Below, in pieces: positions 26,681 to 37,300 of a stretch of DNA of 64,000 nt. The translations under genes were made by a program, and so were the position numbers. The stretch comes from Szabonella alba. GTDB taxonomy: Bacteria; Pseudomonadota; Alphaproteobacteria; Rhodobacterales; Rhodobacteraceae. The DNA lies in the NCBI RefSeq assembly GCF_016765775.1, contig NZ_JAESVN010000003.1, positions 434,001 through 498,000 of the forward strand. The letters are read 5' to 3'. The notes under the pieces are model-generated. The model was not told where the DNA came from, searched no databases, and saw only the letters and a program-made list of their open reading frames with translations. How positions within the stretch are numbered: the stretch's first letter is position 1; every line of letters begins with the position of its first letter.

Positions 26681-28399
26681 ATGGAAACCAGAGCGAATTA
26701 TATCCTGATCGGCGCCTTCACCCTTGCGGGTTTCGTCGGCATCCTTGCCTTCTTCCTGTGGTTCGCCCGGGTCGAGCTTGACCGCCAGTTCGCCTATTAC
26801 GATGTGCGCTTCACCTCGGTTTCGGGTCTGGCGCGCGCCTCGGATGTGCGTTTCGCGGGCCTGCCGGTGGGTCAGGTCGTCGATGTGCGGCTGTCCCCCG
26901 ATCAGGATGGCACGGTGCTGGTGCGGCTTGAGGTTTCGGCCGATGTGCCGGTGCGCGCCTCGTCGGTGGCGACCATCGAATCGCAGGGCGTCACGGGCGT
27001 TTCCTATGTCGGCATCAGCCCGGGGGAAAATACCGATCCCATGCTGCGCGAGGACGACAGCGATGCGGTGCCCGAGATCCCCGCAGGCCGGTCCATGCTG
27101 CAAAGCCTGACCGAGGATGCGCCGGAACTGCTGGAAGAGGTGCTGCGCGTGGTGCGCGACATTTCAGAACTTGTCAGCAGCGAGAACGTGCAGCGTATCG
27201 ACAATATCATCGCCAATATCGAAACCGCCTCGGAAGGTTTCGCGCAGTCGCTGGACGATTTCACCGTGGTCGCCTCGGCGGTTTCAGGCTTTGCCATCGA
27301 GATCTCGAATTTCAACGTCATGCTGGAAGGGGTCACGTCCAAGGCGGAAACCCTGTTCGAGACCGCAAATGACACCGTGGCCGAAATCGGTGTGCTGGCC
27401 GAGGATGCCCGCACGACGATGAATACCGGAGCGGAGGCTTTCGCGCAGGCCTCGACCACATTGCGCAGCGCCGATACCTTCATCAATGAAGATCTGCGCC
27501 GCAGCACGACCGAGCTGCAGGCCGGGCTTGCCGAACTGCGCGCCCAGATGGATACGATCGGCACCGAGGCAACCGCGATGCTGGCCGAGTTCCGCCAGAC
27601 CGGCGTGGTGGCCAGCGCCCGCCTGACCGAGGCCGAGGCGACGATCCGCGCGACCGATGTGCTGATCGACGAACTGTCTGCGACACTGGAATCGATGGAC
27701 CGGGCCGCCGTGAATTTCGATCTGCTGATCACGCAGGACGCGACGGAATTCGTGGCCGAGGCCCGCGCCGCGATCGCGCCGATTTCGGCGGCCGCACAGA
27801 ACGACCTGCCCGCCCTGATGGCCGATATCCGCACCGCGACCGAAACCGCGACCCGCACGATCACCGATGTGGGCGAAAGCCTGACCATGGCCGCGGGCAA
27901 GGTTGACGGGCTGATGGATGATGCGGGTGTCACGCTGGACACGGTGACGGGCACCTTTGCCAATGCCAATGTGACGCTGGCCGCAATCAATTCTGCGCTG
28001 GTTGTGGGCGAACGGACGCTGACGGCGGCGGAAAGCACCTTTGAAGGCGCGGACCGGGTCATCAATGAGGATATCGCGACCATTACCGCCGATCTGCGCC
28101 GCACGATCAATTCGCTGGATACCGCCATCGGGCAGGTGTCGCAGGATATTCCGGGCGTCACCGCCGATCTGAAAGCCGCCAGCGAATCCGCAAGGCTGGC
28201 CTTTGAGGATGTCGCGCGCACCGTCACCGCCTCGGGCGGGCCGCTGCGCGAATTCTCGACCACGGCGCTGCCGCAATTCACCCGACTTGCGCGCGAAAGC
28301 CGCGCGCTGATCAACAATCTCGACCTGCTGACCCGCCAGATCCAGCGTGATCCCGCGCGGTTTTTCCTTGGGGGCAATACCCCCGCCTATCGCCGCTGA
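26681..28399 (+). CDS. MCE-domain (MlaD-like) lipid transport protein with long helical tail
   Basis: A 572-residue single-pass membrane protein: N-terminal anchor (about residues 8-30), one MCE domain (about 38-120), then roughly 440 residues of regular helical, Ala/Thr/Glu-rich sequence with an IRATD/INED-type periodicity that suggests a coiled-coil tube. E. coli MlaD is only about 180 residues, so the tail makes this more like proteins that build a periplasmic bridge. The likely role is to channel lipids from MlaE across the periplasm. It ends 51 bases before the lipoprotein gene. Confidence 0.9.
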   Translation: METRANYILIGAFTLAGFVGILAFFLWFARVELDRQFAYYDVRFTSVSGLARASDVRFAGLPVGQVVDVRLSPDQDGTVLVRLEVSADVPVRASSVATIESQGVTGVSYVGISPGENTDPMLREDDSDAVPEIPAGRSMLQSLTEDAPELLEEVLRVVRDISELVSSENVQRIDNIIANIETASEGFAQSLDDFTVVASAVSGFAIEISNFNVMLEGVTSKAETLFETANDTVAEIGVLAEDARTTMNTGAEAFAQASTTLRSADTFINEDLRRSTTELQAGLAELRAQMDTIGTEATAMLAEFRQTGVVASARLTEAEATIRATDVLIDELSATLESMDRAAVNFDLLITQDATEFVAEARAAIAPISAAAQNDLPALMADIRTATETATRTITDVGESLTMAAGKVDGLMDDAGVTLDTVTGTFANANVTLAAINSALVVGERTLTAAESTFEGADRVINEDIATITADLRRTINSLDTAIGQVSQDIPGVTADLKAASESARLAFEDVARTVTASGGPLREFSTTALPQFTRLARESRALINNLDLLTRQIQRDPARFFLGGNTPAYRR

Positions 28400-28450
28400 G
28401 CCGCCCCGACCGGGACCGCCAGAACCAAGATGCCAAGGAAGGGCACTGCC

Positions 28451-29077
28451 ATGCTCCGTCTGACCCTGATTTCCCTGACCTGTGCCGCCCTTCTGCCCGG
28501 CTGTGCCGCGATTTCGGCCCTGAGCGGGGCCGCCACACCACTGGAAAACTATGATCTCGCCGCCCCCGTGGATGCGCCGCAGGCGCGCCGCAGCCTTGCG
28601 CGGCAACTGGTCGTGGAAATTCCGACCGCGCCGGGTGCCCTGATGACCGAGCGTATCCTGATCCGGCCCCGGCCGCTGCAGGCACAGTATCTGCCCGACG
28701 GGCAATGGGCCTCCGAGGCACCGGTGATGATGCAGACGCTGATCCTGCGCACGCTGGAGGACAGCAACGGCTTTCGCTATGTCGGCCGCCGTCCGCTGGG
28801 CAGTTTCGGGGATTTCGTGCTGATCTCGGAACTGACCGACCTGCAGGCCGAGGCGCAGCCCGAAGGGGACGGCGCCACGATTCGGGTGCGGCTGACCGCA
28901 CGGGTGGTGCGCGAAAGCGATGCCGCCGTGATCGCCTCACGCACCTTCAATGCCGCCGCCGCCAGTGCCACGACCGAAACGCTGGATCTGGTCGACGGGT
29001 TCAATACGGCAAGCCAGTCGATGCTGCGGGATCTGTCGGCCTGGGTGCTGACTACGACAGGGGCCGGGGCGCGCTGA
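28451..29077 (+). CDS. ABC-type transport auxiliary lipoprotein (PqiC/YmbA-like)
   Basis: A 208-residue lipoprotein: signal peptide with lipobox LLPGC ending at about residue 19. The body shares the pattern of the auxiliary lipoprotein that accompanies MCE operons (YDLAAP near the start, ILIRPRPLQAQYLPDGQWAS, and LSAWVL at the end). It is last in the operon with permease, ATPase and MCE protein; it could hold the outer-membrane end of the MCE bridge. The ATG at 28451 is preferred, since the ATG at 28430 would bury AAGGA in the coding region. Confidence 0.87.
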   Translation: MLRLTLISLTCAALLPGCAAISALSGAATPLENYDLAAPVDAPQARRSLARQLVVEIPTAPGALMTERILIRPRPLQAQYLPDGQWASEAPVMMQTLILRTLEDSNGFRYVGRRPLGSFGDFVLISELTDLQAEAQPEGDGATIRVRLTARVVRESDAAVIASRTFNAAAASATTETLDLVDGFNTASQSMLRDLSAWVLTTTGAGAR

Positions 29078-29123
29078 GCGCCGCCTGAACAGGCGCAAAA
29101 CGCACTTGCGTCTGACAGAAGGA

Positions 29124-29195
29124 GGGGGAGGCTGTCAGCCTCCCCCGTCCCGTTCCGGGACTCCCCCTTCCAAAGGTATTTTCGCCAGGATGAAA
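29124..29195 (+). repeat. Dispersed hairpin-plus-tail element, copy B
   Basis: GGGGGAGGCTG (29124-29134) pairs with 29136-29146. A second stem TCCCG/CGGGA lies at 29148-29160. The tail AAGGTATTTTCGCCAGGATG follows and runs on into AA (ending 29194). It lies between the convergent lipoprotein and der genes and probably terminates both. Confidence 0.75.
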
Positions 29196-29239
29196 GGCCG
29201 CGTGGCAGGGGCCGGGCAGGCCCCGACGGGTGGTGCGGA

Positions 29240-30715
29240 TCAGCTGCCCTTGGGGCTTTTCTGACCCATATGTTTGCGCAGCCGGCTGGGCGTGTGGAAT
29301 TTCTTGTCCTTGAACGGATTCTTGTCGCCCTGCCCGCGCAGCGTCAGGCGGATCGGCGTGCCCGGCATGTCGAAATGGTCGCGCAGCCCGTTCACCAGAT
29401 AGCGTTTGTAGCTGTCCTGCATCTGATCGGGATGCGAACACATCACGATGAAACCGGGCGGGCGGGTCTTGACCTGCGTCATGTAGCGCAGCTTGATGCG
29501 TCGCCCGCCGGGGGCCGGGGGCGGATGCGCCTCGGTCATTGCCGAAAGCCATGTGTTCAGCCGCGCCGTCGGAATGCGCCGGTTCCAGATGTCATGCGCG
29601 CGCAGGATCGCGGCGTTCAGCCGGTCAAGTCCGCGCCCCGTGCGGGCGGAAACGGTAACCAGCGGCGCGCCACGCAGCTGCGGCAGCAGGCGCTCGAACA
29701 TCTCGCGCAATTCGGCCAGCTTTTCCTGCTTCTCATCTTCCAGATCCCATTTATTGACCGCGACCACGACCGCGCGGCCCTCGGTCTCGGCGAAATCGGC
29801 GATGCGAAGATCCTGCTGTTCAAAGGGGATTTCCACATCCAGCAGCACAACCACAACCTCGGCAAAGCGCACGGCCCGCAACCCGTCGGCGACCGACAGC
29901 TTTTCCAGCTTGTCCGAGATCCGCGCCTTCTTGCGCATTCCCGCCGTGTCGAAAATCCGCACCGGTGTGCCCAGCCAGTCGGATTTGACCGAGATCGCAT
30001 CGCGCGTGATCCCGGCCTCGGGCCCGGTCAGCAGCCGGTCCTCACCGATGATCTTGTTGATCAGCGTCGATTTTCCCGCATTCGGACGACCGATCACCGC
30101 AATCTGCAGCGGTTTTGCCAAGGTCGGGCGATAGGCCTCCGGATCAACCTCTTCCTCGGCCTCCTCCTCGGGGATATCGACATCGACCAGCGGTGCGTCG
30201 GCCTCGGCGCGTTCGGCAAATTCGGCGTTCAGGGGGCGCAGCGCGTGGTAAAGGTCGTCCATCCCCTCGCCATGTTCGGCGGATATGCGGATCGGCTCCC
30301 CCAGCCCGAGGCTCCAGGCCTCGATCGCGCCGGCATCGCCTGCCTTGCCCTCGGCCTTGTTCACCGCCAGCATCACCCGCGCGTTCTTGCGCCGCAGGAT
30401 ATCGGCGAAAACCTCATCCGTGGCGGTCAGGCCGGTGCGGCCATCGACCACGAACAGGCAGACATCGGCCAGTTCCACCGCGCGTTCGGTCAGACGGCGC
30501 ATTCGGCCCTGAAGGCTGTCATCGGTGACATCCTCAAGTCCGGCGGTGTCGATCACGGTGAAACGCATGTCGAACAGCTTCGCATCGCCCTCGCGCAGGT
30601 CGCGCGTGACGCCGGGCTGGTCATCGACCAGCGCCAGCCTGCGGCCGACAAGACGGTTGAACAGCGTCGACTTGCCCACATTGGGGCGGCCGACAATGGC
30701 GAGCGTAAAGGTCAT
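29240..30715 (-). CDS. der: GTPase Der (EngA), ribosome assembly
   Basis: A 491-residue essential GTPase for 50S subunit maturation. It has the diagnostic tandem G domains: G1 motifs GRPNVGKST (residue 9) and GRPNAGKST (about residue 205), G3 DTAG in both, G4 NKAEG and NKWDLE. The linker between G domains is acidic ([12 protein letters not shown]). A KH-like domain ends the protein, with a basic tail. ATG 30715 follows GGAGG. It is downstream of bamB and yfgM, the same order as in E. coli. Confidence 0.97.
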   Translation of the reverse strand: MTFTLAIVGRPNVGKSTLFNRLVGRRLALVDDQPGVTRDLREGDAKLFDMRFTVIDTAGLEDVTDDSLQGRMRRLTERAVELADVCLFVVDGRTGLTATDEVFADILRRKNARVMLAVNKAEGKAGDAGAIEAWSLGLGEPIRISAEHGEGMDDLYHALRPLNAEFAERAEADAPLVDVDIPEEEAEEEVDPEAYRPTLAKPLQIAVIGRPNAGKSTLINKIIGEDRLLTGPEAGITRDAISVKSDWLGTPVRIFDTAGMRKKARISDKLEKLSVADGLRAVRFAEVVVVLLDVEIPFEQQDLRIADFAETEGRAVVVAVNKWDLEDEKQEKLAELREMFERLLPQLRGAPLVTVSARTGRGLDRLNAAILRAHDIWNRRIPTARLNTWLSAMTEAHPPPAPGGRRIKLRYMTQVKTRPPGFIVMCSHPDQMQDSYKRYLVNGLRDHFDMPGTPIRLTLRGQGDKNPFKDKKFHTPSRLRKHMGQKSPKGS

Positions 30716-30773
30716 CAGGCCCTCCGAGGGCGGCAAGGAAACGTCAAGCCGCGTCCATTACACCGCCCGGGCC

Positions 30774-32141
30774 TCAACGGAAAGCGTGAAGTTGCCCGCG
30801 GCTGGAGACGACATAGAGAACGCCACCCACCACCGCCGGGGCCGAGGCCGCGCCACCGGGCAGCGGCACGGTCGCAGTCACCGCGCCATCCGCCGGGTTG
30901 AAGAAGCGCAAAAGCCCGTCGCCCGAGGCCACAACCAGCCGCCCGCCCGCAAGAACGGGGCCGAAATGTGGCGTGATCTCGCTGCGGCGACGTTCGCGCG
31001 TCGAGGTGTAATAGGGCATTTCCACCGACCAGATCGCCTGCCCGGTCGCGGCATCCAGCCGCACCAGCCGCGCCTGATCGGAAATCAGGAAGACCGACCC
31101 GCCCGCGGGAACGACCGGGCCGTAGGCGGCCTCGGTCGCGGTCCAGCGGCGGTTGCCGGTCGCGCTGTCGACGGCGACCGTGCGCCCGCTTTGATTGCCG
31201 ATATAGGTGGTTGCGCCGTCGATCACCGGATCGCCGGTGATATCGGACAGGAAGGTGTAGCCCTGCCCTACCCGGCGGCCCTGAACCTGCGTGTTCCAGA
31301 CCCGTTCCCCCCCGGCCCGCAGGGCGGCCACGACCTCACCATTGCCGAAGGGCAAAAGCACGGTGTTGTCCCCGATCGCGGGTCCGGCGGCGCCGATCAT
31401 GCCGGTGCGCGACGGAACGCCGGGCAGGCGCCAGTCCACGCGGCCATCGGCCAGACGAAGCGCCCAGGCCGCGCCGTCCCGCGCCACGGCAAAGACCTGC
31501 CCATCGGCCACCGCAGGCGCACCCGAAGCGGGCGCATCGACCTTCTGACGCCAGACCACCCCACCCGAGGCCGGATCCAGCGCCAGCACCTCACCATAGC
31601 CGGTCGTCACCACCAGACGGCCATCGCCAAAGGCCAGCCCGCCGCCGGACATGTCGCTGCGCGCGCCCTGCGGCTTGGTTTCCATCTGCCACAGCGTCGC
31701 GCCGTTCAGCCCGGTCGCAGTGATCCCGCCCTGGGCATCCATCGTGAAGATGCGGCCGCCCGCCACGACGGGTGCTGCGGAAATGCGGAAGCGGCGGCTG
31801 TCGCCTGCGCCGATATTCGCGCTCCAGATCAGGGCGGGTTGCGGCGACAGGGCGACATGGCCTGCGAAATGCCGCGCATTTCCGGCCCGATGCGTCCAGT
31901 CAGCAGTGCTGCGCGCGGGCGGCAGCGAAATCGGACGGCTTTCATTCAGCAGGGCCGCCGCCGGATCCGTCGGGCGCGGATTGCCCTCGGTCGGGATCGA
32001 GGCCTCAAGCGACGTGCGCGGATCGAAGCGTTCCCCTTCAAGGATCACTTCCTTCTCGCAGGCCGCGACAAGGGCCACAGCCGTCATCAGCGCCAAGCCC
32101 CGCAATCCGGTGCGCCGGCCCATTCGCGTCATAACCATCAT
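30774..32141 (-). CDS. bamB: BamB-like PQQ-repeat lipoprotein (outer-membrane assembly)
   Basis: A 455-residue beta-propeller lipoprotein. The signal peptide ends in a lipobox-like ALVAAC. The mature part has repeated PQQ-type blades, each with patterns such as LALDPASGGVVWRQKV, LRLADGRVDWRLPG, VDSATGNRRWTATE and LDAATGQAIWSVEM. BamB scaffolds the BAM machine that inserts beta-barrel proteins. Several methionines are available at the start; 32141 has GGGCAGG upstream. Position between yfgM and der supports BamB rather than a PQQ enzyme. Confidence 0.92.
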   Translation of the reverse strand: MMVMTRMGRRTGLRGLALMTAVALVAACEKEVILEGERFDPRTSLEASIPTEGNPRPTDPAAALLNESRPISLPPARSTADWTHRAGNARHFAGHVALSPQPALIWSANIGAGDSRRFRISAAPVVAGGRIFTMDAQGGITATGLNGATLWQMETKPQGARSDMSGGGLAFGDGRLVVTTGYGEVLALDPASGGVVWRQKVDAPASGAPAVADGQVFAVARDGAAWALRLADGRVDWRLPGVPSRTGMIGAAGPAIGDNTVLLPFGNGEVVAALRAGGERVWNTQVQGRRVGQGYTFLSDITGDPVIDGATTYIGNQSGRTVAVDSATGNRRWTATEAAYGPVVPAGGSVFLISDQARLVRLDAATGQAIWSVEMPYYTSTRERRRSEITPHFGPVLAGGRLVVASGDGLLRFFNPADGAVTATVPLPGGAASAPAVVGGVLYVVSSRGQLHAFR

Positions 32142-32205
32142 GCCCGCCTGCCCTTCATCTGTGCCAAGACCCTGCCTGCCGACCCTGTACCGCCGGCAGC
32201 ACCGT

Positions 32206-32859
32206 TCAGCCCTCGGCGCTTTCGCCACCAAGGGCCACAATCATCTGACCGGCGCGCTGACGCAAGCCCGTCGGGGCCTGCTGATCGGCCAAAAGCGCGC
32301 GAAGCTGCGTGATCGCGGCTTCGGTATTGCCTGCCTCGACCTCAAGATAGGCGATCTGTTCCAGCGCCAGCGGACGGAACGCCCGTCCCGGCACGGTCAG
32401 CGGGTCAAGCGCTGCGCGGCGGGCGGAAATTTCCATTTCGGTGCCCGCCAGCAGCACCTGCCGCAGTACTGCAAGATCACGGTAAACCTGCGAGGCCGCG
32501 CCATCGGCAGCGACCCGTTCCAGCGCGGTCAGCGCCGCCGCGCGGTCCGATTCCGGGTCGGATGCGGCCAGAAGGTCACGCAAGGCCGCCGCGTCGGCGC
32601 TTCCCGGGGCCTCGACAGCCGACAGGGCGGCAAGACGATCCTCGGGCGCGGGCAGGTCCAGCGCATCCAGAAGCGCATCGCCGAATGCCTGGGCATCCGC
32701 CCGGGTCTGCGCCTTTTGCCACTCGGTCCAGGCCGCGCCGCCGACGACCAGCGCGACCAGCAAAAGCGCGATCCAGCCATAGCGCCGCATCATCGCGAAC
32801 ATTCTGTCGCGGCGGACCTCTTCGGTCACCTCATCGATGAAACTGTCGGGGTTGCTCAA
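32206..32859 (-). CDS. YfgM-like tetratricopeptide membrane protein
   Basis: A 217-residue inner-membrane protein: short cytoplasmic N-terminus (VTEEVRRDRMFAMMRRYG), one membrane helix (about residues 28-46) and a periplasmic TPR-like helical domain. This is the YfgM/DUF2133 arrangement, an ancillary subunit of the Sec translocon thought to pass proteins to periplasmic chaperones. The yfgM-bamB-der order is conserved from E. coli. It is divergent from the RND genes across 270 bases. Confidence 0.85.
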   Translation of the reverse strand: MSNPDSFIDEVTEEVRRDRMFAMMRRYGWIALLLVALVVGGAAWTEWQKAQTRADAQAFGDALLDALDLPAPEDRLAALSAVEAPGSADAAALRDLLAASDPESDRAAALTALERVAADGAASQVYRDLAVLRQVLLAGTEMEISARRAALDPLTVPGRAFRPLALEQIAYLEVEAGNTEAAITQLRALLADQQAPTGLRQRAGQMIVALGGESAEG

Positions 32860-33019
32860 GAGGGTCTCCGTTCGTTTGCCCTGTCTTACACATAAGCGCC
32901 ATATCTTGCCAAGCCCTGCCCCGCCCGGTACCCGGCATCGTGCCGCCGCCCGCCCCCCCCCGATTTGCCTTTTACGACAGCGATCACGACGCTTGCAGGG
33001 ATCTGCCGAAGCGATTAAT

Positions 33020-33037
33020 CTGAACCGGACAGTTCAG
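33020..33037. promoter_or_regulatory. Palindrome upstream of the RND operon
   Basis: CTGAAC (33020-33025) and GTTCAG (33032-33037) are perfect inverted arms with a six-base spacer, about 93 bases before the first RND gene. This is a plausible site for a TetR-type or similar dimeric repressor. No regulator gene is adjacent. Confidence 0.35.
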
Positions 33038-33129
33038 TGCGGGGCGGCCGACCCCACGCAGCGCGCCATCCGGCAGTTCCGGAAGGGTCTGCAGGACGGG
33101 TCCGGACCTTCGGCGGTATGAGGCATGTG

Positions 33130-34380
33130 ATGAGAGTGGTTCCCTTCCTGACGGCGCTTGCGGTGACCGGATCGCTTTATCTGCTGATCTTTGAGCGCGA
33201 GCGGCTTTGGTCCTTCGCCTCGGGCGGTGCTACGCCTGCGGCGCAGGCGGCTGAACCCGCAGTGGAAAGCGGAACTCCGGAACAGCGGTCTGACGCCTCG
33301 GCCCCCCGGCCGGTTTCGGTGCTCGTTCAGGCCAGCCGCGCGCAGAATGTCGATGCCGCCATTCTGGTCAGGGGCCGGACCGAGGCCGCCCGGCAGGTCG
33401 AGGCGCGGGCCGAAACCTCGGGGCTGGTGATTTCGGAACCGCTGCGCCGGGGCGCCTATGTCCGCGCGGGACAGACGCTGTGCCAGCTTGACCCCGGCAC
33501 ACGCCCCGCGATGCTGCTGGAGGCCGAGGCCCGTGAGATGGAGGCGCAAAGCCGCATTCCCGAATCCGATGCGCGGCTGGAAGAGGCCCGGGCAAAGCTT
33601 CAGGAGGCTGAAATCAATGACCGCGCCGCCGCACAACTGAGTGCGGGCGGCTTTGCCTCGGAAACCCGGGTTGCGGGGGCGCAGGCCGCATTGTCCTCGG
33701 CCCGGGCCGGCGTCAGCGCCGCCGAGGCCGGGTTGCAGACCGCGCAATCCGGGATCCTGGCCGCCGAGGCGGCGGTCGAATCAGCCCGGCGTGAACTGGA
33801 CCGGCTGACCATCAGCGCGCCGTTCGACGGTCTGCTGGAAAGCGACACCGCCGAACTGGGTGCCTTGCTGCAACCCGGTGCGATCTGCGGCACGGTGATC
33901 CAGCTCGATCCGGTGAAGCTGGTGGGGTTCCTGTCCGAAACCGATGTGGACAAGGTTGATGTCGGCGCCTTGGCGGGCGCGCGGCTGGTTTCCGGGACCG
34001 AGGCGATGGGGCGCGTCACCTTCCTGTCGCGTGCAGCCGATCCGCTGACGCGCACTTTTCGGGTCGAGGTGACGGTGGCCAATTCCGATCTGGCGATCCG
34101 TGACGGACAGACCGCCGAAATCAGGATCGAGACCGAGGGGCGCAGCGGCCATCTGCTGCCGGGTTCCGCCCTGACACTGGATGATGACGGGCAGTTGGGC
34201 ATCCGTGTCGTGGATGCCGAGCGGCGCGCGGCCTTCCTGCCGGTGACGTTGTTGCGCGATACGGTCGACGGCGTCTGGCTGACCGGTTTGCCGGATGCGG
34301 TGGATGTCATCGTCGTCGGGCAGGAATTCGTGGCCGAGGGCACGCCGCTTGCACCCACATGGCGGGATGCCACCGAATGA
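33130..34380 (+). CDS. RND efflux membrane fusion protein (HlyD/AcrA family)
   Basis: A 416-residue periplasmic adaptor with an N-terminal membrane anchor (VVPFLTALAVTGSLYLLIF). A lipoyl-half motif VEARAETSGLVISEPL begins at about 90, an alpha-helical hairpin region with Ala/Glu/Gln repeats spans about 130-220, and the second lipoyl half LTISAPFDGLLE follows. ATG 33130 has GAGG seven bases upstream; ATG 33118, four codons earlier, is the alternative. It joins the RND pump below to an outer-membrane channel not encoded here. The stop overlaps the pump start as ATGA. Confidence 0.93.
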   Translation: MRVVPFLTALAVTGSLYLLIFERERLWSFASGGATPAAQAAEPAVESGTPEQRSDASAPRPVSVLVQASRAQNVDAAILVRGRTEAARQVEARAETSGLVISEPLRRGAYVRAGQTLCQLDPGTRPAMLLEAEAREMEAQSRIPESDARLEEARAKLQEAEINDRAAAQLSAGGFASETRVAGAQAALSSARAGVSAAEAGLQTAQSGILAAEAAVESARRELDRLTISAPFDGLLESDTAELGALLQPGAICGTVIQLDPVKLVGFLSETDVDKVDVGALAGARLVSGTEAMGRVTFLSRAADPLTRTFRVEVTVANSDLAIRDGQTAEIRIETEGRSGHLLPGSALTLDDDGQLGIRVVDAERRAAFLPVTLLRDTVDGVWLTGLPDAVDVIVVGQEFVAEGTPLAPTWRDATE

Positions 34381-37300
34381 CCGGCCTGATCGACTGGGCC
34401 GCCTCCCGCGCAAGGATGGTGATTGCCTTCGTGGCGCTGTCCATCCTTGCGGGCACTTTCGCCTATGTCAGCCTGCCCAAGGAGGGGGAGCCGGATATCG
34501 AGATCCCGGCGCTGTTCGTCTCGGTCCCCTTCCCCGGCATTTCCGCGCTCGACAGTGAGCGTCTGCTGGTCAAGGTCATGGAAACAGAGATGTCGGGCCT
34601 CGACGGGCTGAAAACCATGACCGGCACGGCGTCGGAAGGCTATGCCGGGCTGGCGATGGAATTCGAATTCGGCTGGGACAAGACCAAGATCATCGCCGAT
34701 GTCCGCGACAAGATGAACACGGCCGAGGCGAAATTCCCCGCCGGGGCCGAGAAATATTCGATCAACGAAATCAACTTCTCGGAATTTCCCATCATCATCG
34801 TGGCGCTGTCGGGCGATGTGCCCGAACGCACGTTGCTGCGCGCGGCCAAGGATCTGCAGGACCGGATCGAAGGCATGGATGCGGTGCTGAATGCCGAACT
34901 GGCGGGACATCGCGATGAAATGCTTGAGGTCGTGATCGACCCCCTGAAACTGGAGGCCTATAACGTCACGGCGGGTGAGTTGATCAATGTCGTGCGCAAC
35001 AACAACCAGTTGATCGCGGCGGGTGAGATCGAGACCGAAAGCGGCGCCTTCGCGGTCAAGATCCCGGCCTCATTCGACAATCCGCGTCAGGTGCATGACC
35101 TGCCGGTCAAGGTGAATGGCGACCGGGTGATCCGGCTGGGCGATCTGGCCGATATCCGCCTGACCTTCGAGGACCGCACCGGCACGGCGCGGTTCAACGG
35201 GGAAACCACCGTTGCCATTCAGGTGGTCAAGCGCAAGGGGTTCAACCTGATCGACACCACCGCCGAGGTGCGCCGCCAGATCGATGCCGAACGCGCGCTC
35301 TGGCCCGAGCCGCTGCGCGATGCCATCGAGGTTCGCGCGTCGCTGGACCAGTCGACGCAGGTCGCGTCAATGGTCAGCCAGCTTGAAGGCTCGGTCATGA
35401 CCGCGATTGCGTTGGTGATGATCGTGGTTCTGGCCAGTCTTGGCACCCGCTCGGCACTTCTGGTCGGCATCGCCATTCCGACCTCGTTCCTGATGACCTT
35501 CGCGCTGTTTGCGGTGATGGGGATCACAGTGTCGAATATCGTGATGTTCGGCCTGATCCTTGCGGTGGGGATGCTGGTCGATGGCGCGATTGTCGTGGTG
35601 GAATATGCCGACAAGCGCATTGCCGAAGGCTCGGGGCCGATGGCCGCCTATACGGAGGCCGCCAAGCGCATGTTCTGGCCGATCGTCGCCTCGACGGCGA
35701 CGACGCTTTGCGCCTTTCTGCCGATGCTGTTCTGGCCCGGTGTTCCGGGTGAATTCATGGGGATGCTGCCGGTCACGCTGATCTTCGTGCTGATCGCCAG
35801 CCTGATCGTGGCGCTGATCTATCTGCCGGTGATCGGCGGGGTCGCGGGCCGGATGAGCCGGATTCTGGACCGGATCGCCGCCCTGCTGCGCCCCCTGCCG
35901 TGGATTGCGCGCGCAGCCCTTGTGCCGCCTGCGCTGTATCTGATGTTTCTGGGCGCGATGCAGATGATCAATCCGGCCTATCTGCTGGGGTCTGCGGCGC
36001 CCACGGGCGCGCTGTCGGTCCTGCCGGGCGCGCTGCTGTTCGCGCTTGGCGGCTTTTCCGCCTCGGTCACGCTGACGGCGGCACGGATCGAACGGGCGCC
36101 CCGGCGGGTCGAAAGCGGCTATCGCCGCACCCCGTTTGGCCATGTGATCCGCCTGATCGCGGCCAATCCGGTAATGCCACTGGTCTCGATTGCGGCGGTG
36201 ATCGGCTTTGTCATCGCGACCTTCCTGTATTTCACCGAACATTCCCGGGGCGTGGAATTCTTCGTCGAATCCGAGACTGAACAGGCCATCGTCTATGTCC
36301 GCGCAAGGGGCAATCTGTCGCTGCCCGAAAAGGACGAACTGCTGCGGCAGGTGGAAGAGGTGATCCTGACCACCGAAGGGGTCGAAAGCGCCTTTGCCTT
36401 TGCCGGAACGGGAGGGCTGAATTCGAATACCGGGGGGGCCACCGCGCCGCTGGACACGATCGGACAGGTCCAGATCGAGATGATCCGGTGGGAGGACCGC
36501 AAGGACCGCGCCGATCTGGATGGCGATGTGGTGCTGGACGGAATCATGGCGCGGCTGGCGGGCATTCCCGGCATCCAGACCGAGGCGCTGAGCCAGAGCC
36601 GCGGCCCCGCCTCGGGCAAGCCGATCCATCTGCGGTTCAAGGGTGACGATTTCGCGGTGCTGGAACGCGCCGTAGAGACCGCGCGCGCCAAGCTGGAAAC
36701 GATGGACGGCATCATCGGGATCGAGGATACCCGCCCCCTGCCCGGCATCGACTGGCAGATTGATGTCGATGTGACCCGCGCAGGCCGGTTCGGGGCCGAT
36801 GTGGCCACTGTGGGCGGCATGGTGCAGCTTGTGACGCGCGGCATCCTGCTGGACACGATGCGGGTCGACACATCGGATGAGGAAATCGAGATCCGCGTCC
36901 GCCTGCCCGAGGGGGACCGTGTGCTGTCGACGCTGGATAGCCTGAAACTGCGCACGGCTGACGGGCTTATTCCGCTGTCGAATTTCATCACCCGGACCCC
37001 GGTTCAGAAACTGGGCCGGATCGACCGGGTCGATCAGCAACGCCATTTCGACGTCAAGGCCGATGTGACCCCGGGCCTGACCGGGCCGGATGGCAGACCG
37101 ATCAACGCCAATGAACGGATCGCGCTGCTGACAGAATGGCTGCAGACCGAAACGCCGCTGCCCGCCGGGGTGGATTGGGAATTCACCGGCGATCAGGAGG
37201 ATCAGGCCGAAAGCGGCGCCTTCCTTGCACAGGCGTTTCTGGGCGCACTGGGGTTGATGTTCATCATCCTGCTGGCGCAGTTCAACAGTTTCTACAATTC

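Noticed and set aside
27004-28377. A 457-codon open frame opposite the MCE gene
   Set aside because: It is rich in Ser/Ala/Val with no domain and mirrors the highly biased codons of the gene on the other strand; a common artefact in G+C-rich DNA.
29270-30901. A 543-codon open frame opposite der
   Set aside because: Antisense to a clear Der GTPase; composition (Gln/His/Arg/Gly rich) is that of a frame shadow and there is no ribosome binding site.
35367-37046. A 559-codon open frame opposite the RND pump
   Set aside because: Shadow of the RND gene; no recognisable domain, and Asp/His/Arg-rich composition.
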